This document shows, piece by piece, positions 23,144 through 45,205 of a stretch of 62,000 nucleotides of DNA. The translations under genes and the position numbers were made by a program. Each line of letters opens with the position of its first letter. The first letter of the stretch is position 1. This DNA comes from Glandiceps talaboti (Eukaryota > Hemichordata > Enteropneusta > Spengelidae): the NCBI RefSeq assembly GCF_964340395.1, contig NC_135563.1, positions 21,932,151 to 21,994,150 on the forward strand, in the 5' to 3' direction. The notes beneath the pieces were generated by a model. The model was not told the DNA's origin and ran no database searches. It saw only the letters and a program-made list of their open reading frames with translations.

Positions 23144-26100
23144 GATTTTGTCTGAATAAAGTATATAGTACCGCAGAGTAACTGGGTTTTGGGGACTTTG
23201 TTTTCGATACACAGCTGTCAACAGATATGACATATGATTGTCTTGGTAATGTGTCTGGATTCAAACTAAGTATAGCATCTGTACACATAGCATTCATTTG
23301 GGAATAAACTAACAGCGGCCGTGTCCAATCTTTATCTTCAATTTGCCGATACTGTACAGAGCTATGTAAGTTTTATTTAAGAATAACATATCACTTTTGA
23401 AAGGAATATATTGTCATGTGTGGAATTTCTGTTGAATTGTCCTGGACAAAAAATGTTAGTAGTTACATGTAGAGGGTCCTCTATACAATGTAATGAACAT
23501 CATGACAATTTATCATTGTATTTTATTTCAATTCTCATGAGAGAATCTTGATAAAAATGGTGAGAGTTCACATATCTAGGGAATTGTCATTTCCTCTTGA
23601 GGGTGACAATATTAAAAGATTGCACAGCTTAAGTCAATATATTCAATATAATGGCGTATAAATTAACATATTTATGTCACCTGTACCGATGCCTTCAGCA
23701 GCTTGTATAGCGGCGGTGTCATCACAGTGTTAATACGGCAAGGTCATGTGACTTAAATGAGTTGTGAGCCGTGATTTCACGAGGATATGTGATCATATCG
23801 GATGCTTAACAAGTTTTGAGTAGTGTCGCTTTTACTTATCGCAAGTGGCCTTTTTGTTGTTCCTCAAATGGCTAATTGAACCACGTTCAGGGTGTCATAT
23901 CCTTAGCAAACCGATATGCAGTGTTCACACGTTAACAGTCTAGTAAAACCAACAAATAAGCTAAATTGCCTACTATGTAACAACAGGAGTAGTATGTGTA
24001 CACACTTTGCTGTGTAACGTTTGAACTATAGTCAAAATGTAAAACCATTCAATCATTTGAAAATAAAAAGAGAATTATGAGAGAAATCATTATAACAAGA
24101 GACAATAGATTTAGGTGAGCATTTTTACTCGTCGTAGATACTTCTGAAAATGACAATTTGATCAAACAATGCCAATCAGAAAATTAAAAAAAAACAATAT
24201 AGATATAGTTATCAGAAAGGAAAGGAGAGAGCTTTGGATCAAGCTAAACTTGACTTTTGAAGTGTCATTGCCTATAACCTCAGATCTGTGGCATCGTCGA
24301 AAACCATGACCGTTTTACGCTACCGTTCTTAACGAGCCGGTCCCTACTTTTATTTCGAAGTGTAGCAGAAGAAATAATAGCTCTGGTTTGCGAGAATGAT
24401 CTGTGGTGGTGGTGTGAGTTGATAACTGATATCATTGTTCTCAGTCTGTGCCAAACATACGTTCATAATCCTTACATAAAGCTATTCAGTATCAGTTGTA
24501 ATGTTTGGATGAATTTCATGCGTTAGATGGATAAAGGTTGGTTGAGCGTTCTACATATGTCAACGGTAGCACAGTCACCCATGCCAGTCTCTGTAAACAT
24601 TAACGCAGTCTCTGTCAAAATGAACTCAGTCTCTGTCAACATGAACAACCCCTAAGGCATTTGAGCAGTCCATCAATACTGAGTACAAGTTTGCCAGACA
24701 GTGGTTCATCCCAATATTGCATATACTTCATAATCCGGATTTGATAGTTTGAGTTCTATCTGCAGTTTTGCTTGATATGTGATTCAAGTGCTAGTATTTG
24801 TGATCAGACTGGACAGGATAAGTATTTTACCTATAACAAGGAAGTCTATATGCATATGCTTGATGAATCATATCAAGGTTTGCATGTCAAACAGAACCAT
24901 ATCAACGTTTACCAACATTATATTATTAAAAATGTACACGTTACGAAATAATTTCTAAAATGGGATATTTTCTGAAATACGATTAAAAGTTGTCACGTTT
25001 TAGTTATTAATCGCATCAATGCACTGCAAGTCGTTTTTGCCTATTACACTCTCTGCACGTGATTACTACTGTGTATTAGTCTGTTTAAATAGCAAATGCT
25101 GTTCCAATATAAGAGAGTCCGGGGAAGCTATACGATATATTAACCAACACAATAAAACTTTCATCCGCTTGGTCTTTATGAAATCTGGTTTGGGATTATT
25201 TGCAGATTATCAAGGCATGGATAAACACATCACTGAGGTGTAATTTATCAAAGTGGGCGGCTTATTGCCAAAGGTGGAAGTCTTATAACAAACATAATCG
25301 CAACAGGGGAGATGTATTTTCGATGTAGGAAGCCATAAATGAATATCAAAGGATTCAGTATCGATGTAATGTGCCCAAAGTTAATGCCATGCTCCATTTG
25401 GAACAGTTTAATCCCTTCCTTATATTGTTACAGGTTTTTTTCAAGGTTGTCAATGCTTATATTTTTATCACAATTATTATCCTGTATATCAGCATATCTT
25501 ACTTAAAAAATGTTTCTCAACCTTGAGAGACTAACTTTTCAAAGTTGAGGAGACGGGTATTATAAACAAAGTGTTTTGAATGATTTTCTCAATACATACA
25601 TACAGTAAGCAGTCTCTGATTTCTAGTGTGTAATCGTGCAGAAAGTCAACATATCTATATCTGAATTCAATAGATTGTCTATATGGATAAGTGGTGATTA
25701 ATAGCTGATATAGTAGTTTGATACTTGCCAACTAATTGTCTGACTATAATTGTACCTACAATTGTGACGTCTATATTGTATAGATGTATAGAAAGATGTT
25801 GAATATCTCTGTATTTTGTTAGTCAGAGAATTACTATGTGCGTCATCACATCACATGGCGATAATAACGTACACTTAATAGTTGTGCATTGTATCAAGCA
25901 TGATGTGTTTGAAATGATTTAAGATTATCGCAAACTTTTCATTTGTAAAATGGATTGTTAAAGTGATTTGACAAGTGTGAAATTGATATTAATTGATGTT
26001 TTTATAGATTGACAGGTGGAATATAGAATCTCTTTTAAGACGTGAAATGCTCCAGTCGCGCCTACATTTGTCTGCAATAAGTCATTTGAGAAGGATGAGA

Positions 26101-27971
26101 TTGATAGAAATCCGTGCATACACGCATGCATGCGAGAAAAGCCAAACGAAGCCTTCTAGTCATTTTTGTTCAGCTATATTCTAACTACTCAGACCCTAAC
26201 TACAGTGATCTGCGTTAACAGAGACCTTTTCTATCATTCAGTTCCTAAGAATAAGAGAAGGTTTCCGATGAAATAAACGATACACAACAAATGAAATCAG
26301 GTAACATATTTGATAATGAAGCTTGTGCACATTGATCAGGTAATTTGCATAATTACTAAAAAAAACATTATTCATCACATCTTAGTAATAAATTCATTTA
26401 AATTAAACAATGACGCAATATCTAACAACTTTATCACATTATGCGTGTATTAATTATCAAAGTTTAACATTGTGATTAAATAGAGTCTCAATTCAGCCGT
26501 GTCTATTAAGAAAGTAACAAACGGGAGTTCTTTCAGTTTGCTAATTGCATACCGATTTTATCAAATCTAATTTCCAATGTTTTCCTCATTACATTAGAAT
26601 GTTCATGATATGTGATGACTTAATTTTATGTTCTTAAATACAATAAAAAAGTATTAGTTTATGACAGAAATTGACATATCTTCTTCTGGATGTGTATCCT
26701 TATTCTTAAGGCTGATTTCGTATCCTATTTCTCTTGACATTTGTTTATGATCTGAAAACCTACAAATTTCAATCGCTCAGATAACTGTTAGCACTGGTAA
26801 TGTTATATATATGACGGTACCTTTACATTTGGTCAAAACCGACCATAAACTCAAGATGTTGTTTTTAAAAGAACATAATTATTTCATAGATATAGTCAGT
26901 GAAATATATCATCTGATACTAAACAGAAATGACAAGATGCAATGATTCACCAGTCACTACATCATTATAACTCGTTGACTTACGGTATGTACATGTGTAT
27001 ATTACAGTAATGTATAATTTTTATTGAATGGAAACTATTATAATGAAGTAAAAGTTAAAGCGGGTTTTTTTTCAAATCAAAAATCAGTAGCAACAGGAGG
27101 TGGACAAAGCAATTATTTCTCAAAACTGATATTTGATATAAAATACTTGAGTGTATTCAGAGCACGACGAAGTAAACACGAAGCACACCACTCAAGTTTA
27201 CCTAACATAGCTGTCAGTTGAATGTGTGCTTGACGCCATAGGAGAGACGAATGAGATGAATAGATAAAGGCCTTTGATTTATAGGATGACGGATATTGTA
27301 TTTTTAGGAATCACCAAAGTATATATACTTAACACTTAGGGCAATGTTATACGGTGAACGTATTATGATAATTTATTGAGGTTGGGTAGGTAGATTTTTT
27401 TTATTTCATTTAATATTTTTTTATATGTGAGTGTCTAGTTTAGGTTTTCCATTGTTTTCCAAATGGTCTCTGTGTTGTTTATTTCTTCCTATCAGATGTA
27501 CAGCCATTACAGATTGGAAGATCGAAGTTTTATTTTGTCATTTAAGTTGAAGCCAGTTTTCGCATCCACTATTTCTCGTGAAATTTCCACAATTTATGCG
27601 ATTTTATTATTTGTTCTTGAATACATAAAAATAAGTTTAGGGTCGGCAGTGAAAAGCTAGGTAGTGTCGGGTAACCGGAACCAAACAAATATTTTTAGGC
27701 CTTACCTTGTGTTACTATTCTTAAAAATCAATCACACACACACAAAAGACAATTCTATGAATGGCTCGCATTTCGCATTGTTACAACTCGTGGGTTGAAA
27801 ATCCTCGCCTGAGTGTGGATTAATTGGAGTGACCATTGACACAGTATTAAATCACAACTGGTATTAAAAAGAATAATACAACACAGTAATAACTTCAGGT
27901 ATTGAGTTTAAACGGAGGCGAGAACCTATTTCCTGCTCAAGATAGCCCAATTCTCGCCTGCAGTTTATATG

Positions 27972-27973
<2 letters not shown>
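23142..27973. other. Gene-free stretch
   Basis: AT-rich with only short, unconvincing frames. One small tandem repeat of about 21 bp, three copies of CAGTCTCTGT, lies at 24585-24648. Confidence 0.6.

Positions 27974-28021
<48 letters not shown>
27974..28021. repeat. (ATC)n microsatellite
   Basis: About 16 uninterrupted ATC units. Confidence 0.96.
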
Positions 28022-28756
28022 TTACATTCTTTGTTATCCATTTATCTTACAGGATTTGTTTTAGTGAATTACTTGTGAATTGTTTTAATTCTCCTTCTCT
28101 TCAAACATTTCTATATCACATAGTATATATTACAAATATCCATTTGGGATGACGTCTTATCGTTTATTTCGTACCCTAACTACATTTTGAAATAATCCAT
28201 CACTAGTGTCATTAACATATTCATTACCATCTACCTATCATTGTTTTCAATCTTATCATTTGAAATTAGAAAGTTCTACATCGTTACCGCAATCGACCAC
28301 TTTCTCTCATTCTAGACGCCTACGCTGGTTTGATGACACGAACTAGATACATGTCTATGTTTATTGTTTTCCTCAAATTTTTAGAAAAGCTTTTATGAAA
28401 ACTAAAAGCCAAAACCAAAGTGTTAGTCTAATTCACGTTTCGCACAATGTATGACAAAGATAAACTGAACTTGTATATATATAATGCATCTGAGAAGAGT
28501 AACTGTCGGTAAGAATACTGTGAATACGTATTGCATAAGAGATCAACAACTCCAATTTGTAATTTCTATCCATTTCGAAATACCCTCACACCATGTACAT
28601 GTAATTGAAAACATCTCTATGTACAGCAATTTGTTCAAGTATCTATAAACGAGTTTAAAGCTCGTTTTACTAAGTCGATAAATAATCATTTCACCCATTT
28701 CACCAATATATGTAATGTAGAAGGAGAGTTGTATTTATTCGAATGTCCATTTGAAA

Positions 28757-28808
28757 TGTGTGTATGTATGTATGTATGTATGTATGTATGTATGTATGTA
28801 TGTATGTA

Positions 28809-28843
<35 letters not shown>

Positions 28844-28934
28844 ATGCATGCATGCATGCATGCATGTATGTATGTATGTATGTATGTATGTATGTATGTA
28901 TGTATGTATGTATGTATGTATGTATGTATGTATC
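28757..28934. repeat. Compound (ATGT)n-(GT)n-(ATGC)n-(ATGT)n microsatellite
   Basis: Nested order: ATGT units, then GT units near 28813-28838, a short ATGC block near 28845-28865, then ATGT units again. Frames running through it on both strands are repeat artefacts. Confidence 0.97.
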
Positions 28935-31900
28935 ACTTGTACGTGATTTGAAATAACATTCCGCCATTTATCTACTGTATTGTCTCTTTTTCAAGTAGAC
29001 TGAACGTTGTTTAATATTGTTTTGCATTTCCCACACCAAGTTTCAAATTTAATTCACCCTAAGACGGTGGTTCGATTGGATTCGTTAATAGATTACTTTA
29101 CTAAAGGGCATGCCTTGTGCATAGCTGACAATGTTCACCATATGTTCCATCTATTTCATCAAATCCATCTAGTAGTGTACCTATTTCAATGATTTCATTT
29201 TAAGGTTACTGATCACTGTCCCGTCATTCTTTCACGTCGATATGCTATAGGCTTCTTTGTCAAGAGATTCTTCATTATCTCATATTTTATCAGTTCTGTA
29301 GATGCTCCTTTCAATAGCTCATAACTGTGTGGTTATGATATATATGGGCGCTTCAGGCTGCGATCGATACGGTGGTTATATTCTGTAAATGCAGGCATTG
29401 GTGAGTTATAAGAGTCTGGTCACATAGTTTGCATCTCGTGCTGGTTTACATTAGCAGCGTTCACTTATTCAATATCAAATACTGGGTTGTGTGTCTGCTA
29501 AGAGCTCTAACATCAATGAAATATAAAGAATAAGCAAGTATTGATGGCAATCCTTCTACGACCTAATAGAATGCATGATACTAATACATGTACATCACTT
29601 TTTCAAAACGTAACTTCAAAACTTTTCTGCCCCAGTTGATCGAAATATGAAGCAAAGTGTGAGTTCCTTCCTAAGGTAAATCGTAAGTAACCAATGGACG
29701 TTGGCGGGATATGCTGATCGTGTCAAAGTCATGTGACAAAGTTAAATTATGGTTAATCCGTGTACCGTATTCACTAAGACTAAATCAGGTAAAATATCGG
29801 TGGGTGGTAAGTACTTTTAGAGAGTCGTTGATGTGTGTATCTTATCATTATTTCTGTGTCTGATGGGGTTCTAGTTGAAGCAGACGTGCGTTGAATACAT
29901 ACCTGATACAATATTAGCGGGATGCATTCATTATGGGATAAATTCACCATTTGGGCAGGAGTAATATGATCCCATTGATATCCATTTTATCCACTTTTGT
30001 TATTACTACGTGTTTTAGGAGATATCTGGGGCCTAATGGAAAGAATTGCCTCGTCTATGTACCGTACTAGAACGAATTATAAAGAAGAAATTACGATAAC
30101 ACGTTTAGTGTGTCAACTGAAACAATCATACGTTTGAAAAAAGCACTTAATTGTGTACGCCGACGAACTTGTTTGTCTAATTAGTTTTGGACAGTTTTTC
30201 TAAGAAATATTTATGGTGTGTCCTTGATTTAGTACTTCACTATTTGTCATCTACACGTCTAATAATATGAGTAATATTGGCCTCTTCACGAGTAAAAATG
30301 TAGTTATGGACGACTAAATTGTTTTCCAGACAGCTTTTGTCTCGAAAAAACTTTGATTTTACTCAGAGTAAATCTTAAAAGTTTTAGCTCAGTTTTGGCA
30401 GTCCTGTTTTAAAATTAAAACGCATGAAGTTGATAATATCCCCAAATGTAAATAATATCTGCTCTCATTTCCTGTAATAAAATTGTATAACCGCAAGCTT
30501 GTTTTATCGTGTACTTTTTATAAGGAGATCATCCCCCATGGCTCCAATATACAAAGTGAACAAGTCCCTTTATGGACTTCGTGTCTTAGGTATGAAATCG
30601 TATAAAGATAATTTACCATAAGGGGAATTCGCTAACGGAAGAACGAGTAGATATAAATGATTTTCCCTTGGGTGGAAATCCAGTAAATCATGTTACTTTG
30701 GTTATAACTAGAAGGCACGTCTGCTATGCAATACAAGATAAACAGGGTTGAAAAGATACCAGGAATTCAAATTCAAACATTGCCATTCCTCACATCGATC
30801 GTGTGTGATTTTTAAAATAAGTTTGACTGAATTGATTTAATAGTTATGAAAAGTTCTTAAACCGTCGAGGTGTGACTTACATCAGCTGTGTCTAATTAAA
30901 TACTCAAACCTTGACATCTTTGCAGCTATGGATATAAAAAAAAACCAGAACAAAATATTTCTTTGTAAATGCTAAGTTTGACCATCTATCAAGAAATGAA
31001 TGGAATCAATTTATAGATATTTATTCATATGAAATATGAGGATAATTTGTTCTCGTGCATGTAAATTAAATAAATAATTGTTGTTTTTGCATTGAAATTT
31101 ATTGCTGGCACGCTGTTAATGCAGACTAATAGTCGGCTGTACTATGTATATTCGGCTAAAAATCAAACGTTCTAAATTATAACAATATGAAATTACTATG
31201 TATCGCACAAACCGACGGCGATTTAGTAAAACATGATACCAGTGAAACACAATGACGATGGAAAAAATACGTGGATGAGTATAATTTTTTATCAATATTG
31301 GTGATTCAGAATGGATTGATCTGATGGAGAAACGTTTGAATTTTCAAATACGTGGAGCGGTACACTTACTCCATGCATTCGTCAAACGCTGAACGCATAA
31401 TTTCTTGACAGTCATCGTGCTCAATACAACTCCTACGTGGGTATCCTTACTTCTGTTAAGAGGAAGCTTTTCATTTATTCATTTCCTCTTCCTTCACAGT
31501 ACAATAGTACAGGTTTAATCTTATCCAACTTGTCAGGGGTTTCAGCTAAATCTACAACTGTTTAATATTGAATGATGTTTTCCATCTAGAGAAAACAGAT
31601 GATGGTGTAAATAATCTGTCGATTCCTTGGATGCAGCTCACGTCAATATGAGATATTAACTTCTACAATGCAACCACAGATCAAATGATTTATATAATAT
31701 GATGCACCAGCAGAGCTTTTTGCTTCCTTTTTACCCCTTGGTTTGAAATACATTGAAAACAAATATAAACAGGGTGTAGTGGCATTAATTGTAATTCAAG
31801 TCGGTATGTTGTACCAACATAGGTTTTACCACCGTTTAACATGTTTACCCCCCCCCCCGTTTGATCTGTAGTCCTGTTCAGTTACAAAGATACTTTATGC

Positions 31901-31950
31901 AACAGTTCATATTTGTGATAACAAGGCTTTTGTACATTACTACAAAGATC
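28935..31950. other. Gene-free stretch
   Basis: No recognisable exon or repeat apart from a run of 11 C at 31848-31858. Confidence 0.6.
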
Positions 31951-32464
31951 TCATTACATTACATTACGTTACATTACATTACATTACATTACATTACGTC
32001 ACGTCACGTCACGTTACGTTAAATCACATGACATTACAGTACAGTACATTACATTACGTCACGTCACGTTACATCACATTACATTACAATTCAGTACAGT
32101 CCATTACATTACATTACATTACAATTCAGTACAGTACATTACATTACATTACGTCACGTCACATCACGTCACGTTACATCACATTACATTACATTGCATT
32201 ACAGTACAGTACATTACATTACAATTCAGTACAGTCCATTACATTACATTACATTACAATTCAGTACAGTACATTACATTACATTACATCACGTCACGTC
32301 ACGTCACGTTACATTACATTACATTACATTACATCGCATTACAGTACATTACATTGCATTACATTACATCACGTCACGTCACGTTACATTACATTACATT
32401 ACAGTACAGTACATTACATTACATTACATTTCATTACAGTACATTACATTACATTACATTACAT
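31951..32464. repeat. ACATT/ACGTC pentanucleotide satellite, about 514 bp
   Basis: Long array of ACATT pentamers with blocks of ACGTC, CACGT and CAGTA variants. The blocks recur in a loose higher-order pattern (ATTCAGTACAGT at 32088, 32122, 32223 and 32259). Because pentamers read through all frames, a 181-codon open frame appears on the plus strand; it has no amino-acid complexity beyond the repeat. Confidence 0.95.
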
Positions 32465-32910
32465 AGTTTATGTTTTCACAACAGTTGTAATTCTACAACG
32501 CTGTCCATATAAATGCTTGAACTGCTCTCAGATGCACACTACACATATTAACAACGATGGTAGCAGAAATTAAATAAGGCAGACTCTCTCTGTTTTAGTT
32601 TCCTGTCCCCTTTCCATGAACCTAGATATATAGAGCCGTGTGAGAAGAAGCATGTTTCGAAATCTTTTCAAAGGCTTCCTTTACGAATTAAAGTATCAAC
32701 TCGATTACTTATTATTAGTCTGTGCATGTTTTATACATACATTTCAAGAAGCAACTAAAATTGAATTTATAGGCAGGTGTTAGAGAGAATGGCTGTGTTT
32801 GAAATGTCATCGATATATGGTATTGATTAAATTCCTACATGCCACGTAAACCATAGTACCCTCTTGCATACCAAGGACGTTACAAAAATGATGTACGTTA
32901 TGTTTTATCG

Positions 32911-33850
32911 ATCAACACAATTCTAATCAGACACCTGTTGTAAAGCCTATATCCAATTCGTTACAACAAGGATAATCTTCTGATGTCTTTACAGAACGTT
33001 GTGAGGATGTGGAACTAGTAGTATTGCCTATAGTAATATAGAGCATGTATTAGTCATTCCTCTAGCTTGATTCACCGGCCATGCGTGCATGATTCGGAAC
33101 TCACAAAAGTCCAACTGTTTGAAATGGCCTTCCCTCTAGTAGACGAAATTCACTGTATCACGTTGCTCGATAAAAATTACATGTAATCTTTGTTACTGTG
33201 TTAATAATGAACGAGTGTGGAAACCGTTGTGATTCGTGATTCGTGAAGTTCTCTTACTGTATACAGGGTAGTGTAAAGTACACAAGAATTGATAGTACAC
33301 AATGGCGAACTTTAGTCTTTCTAGGTAACTTTTTTAAATCTTTGTTTGCATAGCCAGACTTTGCATTTGGAAGTTGTAAATGACGAAAATATCATTTTAT
33401 CCAAGATTCAACCCTTTAAGTTTATAATTGTGAAAAATAGAAAAACGCAATCAACACAGTTATAATTAGACACCAGTTGTAAATCCTGTCTTCCATCTGT
33501 TGCAACAAGGGTAATCTTATGATGTTTATATAAAAGTTCACGAGGATATTGAATTAGTGGCATTTCCTATCACGGGGTATGTATAATTTATTCCTCTATC
33601 TTGATTCACCAGCCACGTGTGAATTATTCGGAACTCACAAAGGTTCAGCTGTTTAGAATGGCCATCCCTCTAGTATGCAAAGTTCACTTTATCAAGTTAC
33701 TCTTTAAAAAATTAAACTGTGTTACTGTGTCAATAATGAAGGTGTTTTTGTTTTTACAGTCTTTTAGAACCCTGTGGAGCTCTCTTAAACTTTCCATTTT
33801 TTTGGCATCACACCATACTTTGCATCTGTAAGTTGTAAATGCTGGGTCGA
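32911..33850. repeat. Diverged direct tandem duplication, about 0.45-0.5 kb per copy
   Basis: Copy 1 (about 32911-33395) and copy 2 (about 33450-33850) share the same order of blocks: ATCAACACA; GACACC.GTTGTAAA; CAACAAGG.TAATCTT; CTTGATTCACC.GCCA; TTCGGAACTCACAAA; GAATGGCC.TCCCTCTAGTA and CTTTGCAT.TG.AAGTTGTAAATG, with substitutions and small indels. No coding frame is conserved between the copies. Confidence 0.85.
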
Positions 33851-33875
33851 AAACATAATTTCAGCCACAATTAAC

Positions 33876-34198
33876 ACTCACTAACCTCACTAACCTCACT
33901 AATTTCACCAACCTCACTAATCTCACTAATTTCACTAACCTCACTAATCTCACTAATCTCACTAATTTCACTAACCTCACTAATTTCACTAACCTCACTA
34001 ATTTCACCAACCTCACTAATTTCACCAACCTCACTAATTTCACTAACCTCACTAATTTCACTAACCTCACTAATTTCACCAACCTCACTAATTTCACTAA
34101 CCTCACTAATCTCACTAATCTCACTAATCTCACTAACATTACTAATCTCACTAATCTCACTAATCTCACTAATCTCACTAACATTACTAATCTCACTA
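33876..34198. repeat. 9-bp tandem repeat CTCACTAAY/TTCACYAAC, about 36 copies
   Basis: Units of nine bases (CTCACTAAT, CTCACTAAC, TTCACTAAC, TTCACCAAC, and ATTACTAAT at the end) alternate in an irregular 18-bp pattern. A period divisible by three keeps several frames open, so a 139-codon minus-strand frame rich in Ser-Glu-Ile is an artefact. Confidence 0.96.
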
Positions 34199-36885
34199 TA
34201 AAACAGAGTTATCAATATGATTAAAATAAAGAAATCTTGATACCAAGAATTTGAACCACAAATGATAATAACATTACACAGAAATATCAAACCTATGACA
34301 ATGAAACAAAAAAGAATAAAATATTAATTAAGTTTAATCAAAGAAAAAGATGGAAATACCAATATTTGACCAATACGACCCAAAACACTAAAATAGAAGA
34401 CCACAAATATCGTGACATAAATCTGATTATACATCATCAAGTATAAACGTTCGCGCGCAGGTACAAGAATATCAAAGTAATATGTTTTGAAGTGTAAAAG
34501 ATTGATGGATTAGCATATCACCTCTACATTGTATTATGGGCCGATGGCCTAGAATTACACGAAATAGAGACCACTATACATCACCTCGCCATAACTGGTA
34601 GCGGGGCAACAATAAACATATGTGCTCATAACAATTTATGACATGGTAATATAACTGGAAGATTCTACGATCTACACAATCACAATGTATACAGCCATGA
34701 TACTACTGGAAATGCTCCCACGACGACTTTGGTTTGCTGTGTAATTGCGACGTGGTAATAAAATTCTGAAGGGCATTTATGGAGAAGGATAATATCCCGT
34801 TTGGAGCCTCAATAAAGTCTTATTATAAGTAGATAAATGGGGCATTCCATTGATACAATGTAATACTGGCTATCCCGTAACGGTAATGCCAACTTTTTCC
34901 AAATTTAATATCCACTATTACGTTGATTTCTGTTACAGCTTACAGGTTTGCAGAAATACACAGATTTAATTTCATTAAACATTTTCCCAAAATTGACAAC
35001 CGAATATTGATAGCACACCAAAAATCACGAAAACTAGTGTGAGCCATCCCTCTATTTCTGAATAGGCTATATGAAACCATAAATTCTCTACCGATACACG
35101 TTATGTTTATCGACGGCAGGCATAATGGCGATCACAATCCATTATAAAGACAACCATGCCATTTCAGACAGGTATAATTATTTTGTGAAACCTTTAAAAT
35201 GACACAAAACAGTTTCTATGTCAATGTATCGAAGTCATCAGCATGTTATGTTAATATTTGCAGTACTTGAAACAAATAAGAATTATACAAAAGATCAATG
35301 CACAAATCAAACATTAAGATATATAATATTGAATTGCAATCCCCGAAGCTAAGTGTGTCGGTTTGTTGTTCAAAGCAAACTAAAGAAAGGACTCTTTACA
35401 GCCGGTAACTAGATTGTTTATAGCATTTTTAGAAAATCATCAACATATGTGATGAAAGAATAGAGAATAATAGCTCCATTTACGGTAGCTGTTGTTAAGA
35501 ACTGTTCGTTTTCAAGATGCATACATCTGTAGAATATCATTAGGAATGCAATAAACCAACAATACATAATTTATTGAGTTGATAAATACTGGACTATGCA
35601 AATTGACCTATCATGCACCTCTGCAAGATGGCTTAGCACTATCAAATAAGAACATTACAAAGATACAAAGTCGTAAAACATTACGACTGAAATAAAAAAG
35701 TCCTAATGGACACAGTACAAACTAGATCATTGGTTGTTGATTTAGCATTGCGCGCTAACACAGTAACAGAAAACTCCGATTTTTACCTACAATTGAAAGT
35801 GGTTTTATTACTTTTTCTGAATAAATATATGTTTTATATATGTGTATGTTTGCTTCTAAAATATTTCGTTAATCTCGGCATTTGAAATTCTTACATCTTG
35901 TTTAACTAAGACTGTAGCTTGTTACATTTGTCATCATCCCATGGGATGGGGAAGACTGTTATCAAATGACCTCGTAGACAGAGATGGCAAATGACCTTTA
36001 TAGATTGAGTGTAAGATGTGAACAAAAGTAAGCGATATAGTGAGAAATTGAAAACTATAACAAAAATAATCAGCGCCTTTATCAACCACCAAACGTTACT
36101 TGGCTAGTCAAGATGGCGACAGGTAGTCAGACTTAACACCTATAGTTGTACTAAACTTAAAAGTATCTTTTAAAACCGTATGTTGATGTTAACTTAATAT
36201 CTTGATAAATTCGCTGTGTCTAGTCCGAGGAATACTATGCAATTATCTTAATCTGTGTAAGTTATACTTACAGTTACACTTGTCTAAATGTGAATAGCTA
36301 AATAATAGCCAATGGTATCCAGTGAACCCCTAAATGAAAAAAGTGGATATGGTCAAAAAGATAACATTTAAGACATTGAACGGAATCGGGTTCTTCGCTT
36401 TGTTGAATTGGCCACGATGTTTATCATCTTAAAATGCATGTAAAATTGCTGGCAGCTATGCACATTTGGATAAAGGACACCAGGTTCCAATGGAGGCATA
36501 CACTTTACATTGCTTGTGATATGAAAGTTCACAGTGACATTAATGGATATGTCGATTGTAGCAGAAGCCTAACAATTCTCAAATTTGTTTAAAAGCGATT
36601 AAATTCACGTATGCGAAGTCGTGTTATTTGTACGTTGCATTCAAAAGTTGAAACCGATAAATAGTTGACTCTAAACAGTTTGGGATATTTTTGCGGATAT
36701 CCCGCCTTTTTCCTGTAGTTGGTTATGGCGGTAGGGTCTATACACAATCTGATGGAAATCTTATGTTGTAAAAGCGGCTAGATGTCTTTATTTACCTCTT
36801 ACCCCAGCGATGGCATTCGCTCGATCATGGATGGGTGGGTACCCCGGCTTGTTATAGAAATTTCATATGTACTCCTTTTCCAGTT
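34199..36885. other. Gene-free stretch
   Basis: AT-rich; no exon, RNA gene or repeat that I can name. Confidence 0.6.
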
Positions 36886-36979
36886 AATATTTCAATGAAA
36901 AAGAACCCCCCTTTTTGTATACTGAATCTGGGAGAAAAAACACTTCAAAAACCCCCCTTTTCCGAAATCCGGGAGGTTT
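36886..36979. repeat. Host repeat with two degenerate AACCCCCC units
   Basis: Two degenerate copies of AACCCCCCTTTTT...GGGAG occur in tandem (about 36905-36935 and 36947-36975). The second, with CCGAAATCCGGGAGG, is shared with 17889-17925. The inverted-repeat element at 36990 is inserted at its edge. Confidence 0.7.
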
Positions 36980-37255
36980 TACCTTCAACTAGCTCTGGAT
37001 TTCTACACTACGGGGTTTCGAATGTACTCCGTCTCTACATGCACTTGAAAGTATGCACAGTACACAAAATTAGGAAAATAGTCAAATCTCTTCAAATTGA
37101 GCAGGATTTAGTAAATTTTCAATTTCACAGCACAGACATAAACTTACAAATTCATTACATAACAAATGCCTATACTCTACTCAAAGAATTAATTTTGATT
37201 CCGATAGCTACCATCGAAACCCCGTAGCGTATAAATCCAGAGCTATACCTTCAAC
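36980..37255. mobile_element. Non-autonomous TIR transposon (256 bp) with 10-bp target duplication
   Basis: The element occupies 36990-37245. Its terminal inverted repeats of about 33 bp begin TAGCTCTGGATTT and contain CTACGGGGTTTCGA; 31 of the first 33 positions match between the ends. Exact direct repeats TACCTTCAAC flank it at 36980-36989 and 37246-37255. The interior has no transposase. A 10-bp duplication with long inverted repeats fits Mutator-like elements best. A frame of about 130 codons across this region is not credible as a gene. Confidence 0.85.
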
Positions 37256-37256
37256 G

Positions 37257-45135
<7,879 letters not shown>

Positions 45136-45205
45136 AAGATTTCTGGGTCCGCACCCACCATTCAGCACCCTCAACGCTGATCAAGATTTCAACCCTTTTC
45201 TGTAC

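Noticed and set aside
33861-34290. Ser-Glu-Ile and Leu-Val-Arg repeat frames
   Set aside because: Artefact of a 9-bp tandem repeat.
36835-37227. 130-codon frame
   Set aside because: It starts in a host repeat and runs through most of a non-coding TIR element; no family motif.
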